A DNA stretch of 64,000 bases, from assembly GCF_000165395.2 (NCBI RefSeq), contig NW_026261572.1, positions 124,001 to 188,000 on the forward strand, given 5' to 3'. Every line of letters begins with the position of its first letter. Position 1 is the stretch's first letter. Below are positions 61,989-64,000 of the stretch, one piece after another. The position numbers were made by a program, and so were the translations under genes. Below the pieces are notes generated by a model. That model did not search any database. It had not been told where the DNA came from and saw only the letters and a list, made by a program, of their open reading frames with translations. The stretch is from Babesia bovis T2Bo (Eukaryota; Apicomplexa; Aconoidasida; Piroplasmida; Babesiidae).

Positions 61989-63202
61989 GACAACGATCTT
62001 CATGACGAAGGGGCAATAATTGCTATAAGCTGAATACGTCTCATCAAGCGTGAGCTATATCAATACTGGCATTTCGGTTTAATGTTTCAAGTCGTATTCA
62101 TACCTATCTAGGTTTATTGATATGTCGATAAAGATAATGGGATCAACTGTTTCCATAACACTGTTTCATAGACGACTAATACACTGGATGTTAAGCGGAT
62201 ATCCAACTAGTTTATTTACCACCCACAATATAACAGAGCTTTCTCCGAGATCTTCCTTAAGGTATTTAAACAATTCAGTGGCATTCTAGTCTAACATTCT
62301 AAGGCTGTGTCTCGTGGAAAGAATAACTGTTCAAACAAAGATTTGGACGACTCTTAATGGAGCGTATTTAAATGGTTGTCGCACACTAGCAGAGTGGAAT
62401 ATCACGTTTAATGCAATGTTGAGTTGGCATTCTGTAGCGAGCTTTAACCAACATATTGCACGAACCATGTGATCACCGAACGACACAGCTTTTGACAATT
62501 ACCAAAATAAGACAAGATTTCATGCATTATATCGCTACACATGGCACTAATTTAACTGCGTCCATACTATTATAACGTTGAATATACACCTAGTCTATAA
62601 CGCAACTTGTATGCTTTTGACGGACGGGCTACGTGAAAAACGACATCGGTAACCGCATGTACGAAAGGGGCAACAACTAATAGAACACAACAGTTCCAGA
62701 ATGTTTATCACCATATTATCCTTTCTAATAAGAAAATATACATATATAAAGACACATGTCGTAAAATATAGAAGGCTAACCTCAGCAGGCCCACAGACTG
62801 GCACTAGAATAACGCGTAAATAAATAAGCAATTGAATATCCACAATCTTTATAATGTTCCAAAAAATATCTTTCGCATACTATAATTAACTAAAGGTCAA
62901 TTGCGGTCAAATTTTGATAGAAGATGGTGCGGTTGTTAGCATGCATGCCGCGAGCCTTATTCCCATTGAGCGGAGTTACCTTGGGGTGCTTCTATGGTAA
63001 CCTCATCACAACATAAATCTGGTTTACGTATTGGACATATCTTTTTAGATTTGTTCAACAAGTTTTATCTACTTCTATTTATCTTAGCTGTGTGCATTTT
63101 ACGGGCTATAAATAAAGATCACCATACTGCATTTGGTTGATATACTCCTATTTGCACAAGTCTTTTTATCACCTTCTTATTAACTACTACAACTGTTTTA
63201 AA
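61989..63202. other. Intergenic, no gene recognised
   Basis: About 1.2 kb, AT-rich. No repeat of the family promoter, RNA gene or supported ORF was found. A TATAAATAAAG-like motif lies near 63107, about 96 bp before the next start. Confidence 0.45.
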
Positions 63203-63898
63203 ATGGCCGGATCTAAGATTGCCAAACTCGCCGTAGGTGTAGCTGCTCTTGCAGGTGCCATCAGCAACGCTGTTGTCGCCGACAACCAGGGCGTCGTTGA
63301 CTTTGAGGAAATTGGTTTCATCGAGGACTTCGACTTGTCTTCCGAGGAACCCAAGGCCGCTCCCGTTGTCCCTGGTGACTACGTTTACTCCACCGAGGAG
63401 GATGGCGACGAAGTCGAGGATGAAGACATGGTTTTCCCTGAAGCTAAACGCTACCTCCGCATCAGAGACACCAAATTGCCCACTGAAGAGTCTCACCTTC
63501 CCGAAGAGATCCGTGACATGACATTCAACCATCTTCCCCGCGAATACATCCGTGACACTGGTATTGATCGCCTCAAGGCAGTCATCAGGACTATTGCTCA
63601 GTACACTCCTACCGCTGTTGAGCTTCTTCCCTACGTTGCCTACTGCAACAGTCTTAAGGAACGCGAAGACTTTGAATTCCCATCTAGCATTATCTACAGC
63701 ATGGGCAGACTCAACTCAGGCAAGATGTACACCGGTTTAGCCTTGGCCCTTGCTCGTCACATTGCTCAGAGGCTAATTGCTGAAGAATACCCCGAAAAGC
63801 CAAAGACCTTCGTTCTTAGGATGAAACGTAACGATGACCTTGCCATGCTTACCAGGTACATTACTGAAGCCATTTTGTCACTCAAGAACTTCCCATGA
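63203..63898 (+). CDS. Secreted acidic protein, divergent member of the same family
   Basis: From the ATG at 63203 it encodes 231 residues with a clear signal peptide (MAGSKIAKLAVGVAALAGAI, ending near VVA). An in-frame upstream ATG at 63137 would put 22 residues in front of this signal and is unlikely. The N-terminal third is very acidic (STEEDGDEVEDEDMVFPE). The body has RLKAVIRTIAQYTP, FPSSIIYSMGRLNSGKMYTG and ALALARHIAQRL, aligning with the shared module, and ends RYITEAILSLKNFP. Codons strongly favour C in the third position (GAC, CTC, CTT, ACC, AAC), unlike the neighbours, which suggests high expression. Confidence 0.8.
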   Translation: MAGSKIAKLAVGVAALAGAISNAVVADNQGVVDFEEIGFIEDFDLSSEEPKAAPVVPGDYVYSTEEDGDEVEDEDMVFPEAKRYLRIRDTKLPTEESHLPEEIRDMTFNHLPREYIRDTGIDRLKAVIRTIAQYTPTAVELLPYVAYCNSLKEREDFEFPSSIIYSMGRLNSGKMYTGLALALARHIAQRLIAEEYPEKPKTFVLRMKRNDDLAMLTRYITEAILSLKNFP

Positions 63899-64000
63899 AT
63901 CCATGTCTAACAATATGGTTGATAAAATTTATTTTTTAATGAAGCTGTATCATTGAATTAAAACATAATTGAAGCTGTCACTATGACGATTAAGGACAAC
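63899..64000. other. Window end, 3' flank of the last gene
   Basis: About 100 bp of AT-rich flank, nothing recognised. Confidence 0.5.

Noticed and set aside
62595..62843. A hydrophobic minus-strand ORF as a membrane protein
   Set aside because: It lies in AT-rich DNA where hydrophobic codons arise by composition; no splice, signal or neighbour support.

Overview
This window is nuclear DNA from an apicomplexan, most likely a Babesia of the B. bovis type. The evidence is dense, moderately AT-rich gene packing, very short introns (20 of the 30 inferred here are 32-40 nt), a nuclear gene for the N-terminal half of a split cytochrome c oxidase subunit 2, and short secreted proteins starting MNAFGKVTK that look like the truncated spherical body protein 2 (SBP2) family of B. 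bovis. Species and the SBP2 name are inferences from recall; no database was searched.

Layout. 1-10 kb: importin beta (cut by the window edge), orotate phosphoribosyltransferase, a 900-residue unknown protein, a small RIIa-like plus SAM protein, a Trm4/NSUN2-type RNA m5C methyltransferase and a Met/Gln/Pro-rich unknown. 10-23 kb: a UFD4/TRIP12-type HECT ubiquitin ligase, a 56-residue membrane microprotein, an LSM12-like protein, a polytopic membrane protein, a 223-residue unknown and a PP2A B56 subunit with a long Ser/Arg-rich N-terminus. 23.5-24 kb: tRNA-Phe and tRNA-His. 24-29 kb: a Vti1-type SNARE, an RRM-WW-RRM protein and the splicing factor SYF1. 29.3-32.5 kb: a gene-poor gap with an unresolved coding-like patch, followed by one secreted SBP2-like gene. 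32.5-57 kb: a COG5-like subunit, PNKP, a 2591-residue armadillo protein, Cox2a, a Use1-type SNARE, a four-exon membrane protein, a Met/Pro-rich protein, Sec24 and PRMT5. 57-64 kb: four more secreted genes, two of which share an essentially identical 827-bp block covering promoter and signal peptide.

The housekeeping genes serve trafficking (Sec24, COG5-like, Vti1, Use1), RNA processing (SYF1, LSM12-like, RRM-WW-RRM, Trm4), protein and chromatin modification (HECT, B56, PRMT5), DNA repair (PNKP) and respiration (Cox2a). They show no operon logic and many are convergent with almost no spacer. Introns were read by eye from GT..AG boundaries and reading-frame continuity; every multi-exon model given sums to a multiple of three. 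The most interesting part is the secreted family (31.3-32.2 and 58-64 kb): one promoter and signal-peptide cassette is joined to different bodies, the bodies share a divergent C-terminal module, and three members end in the same motif at the stop codon.
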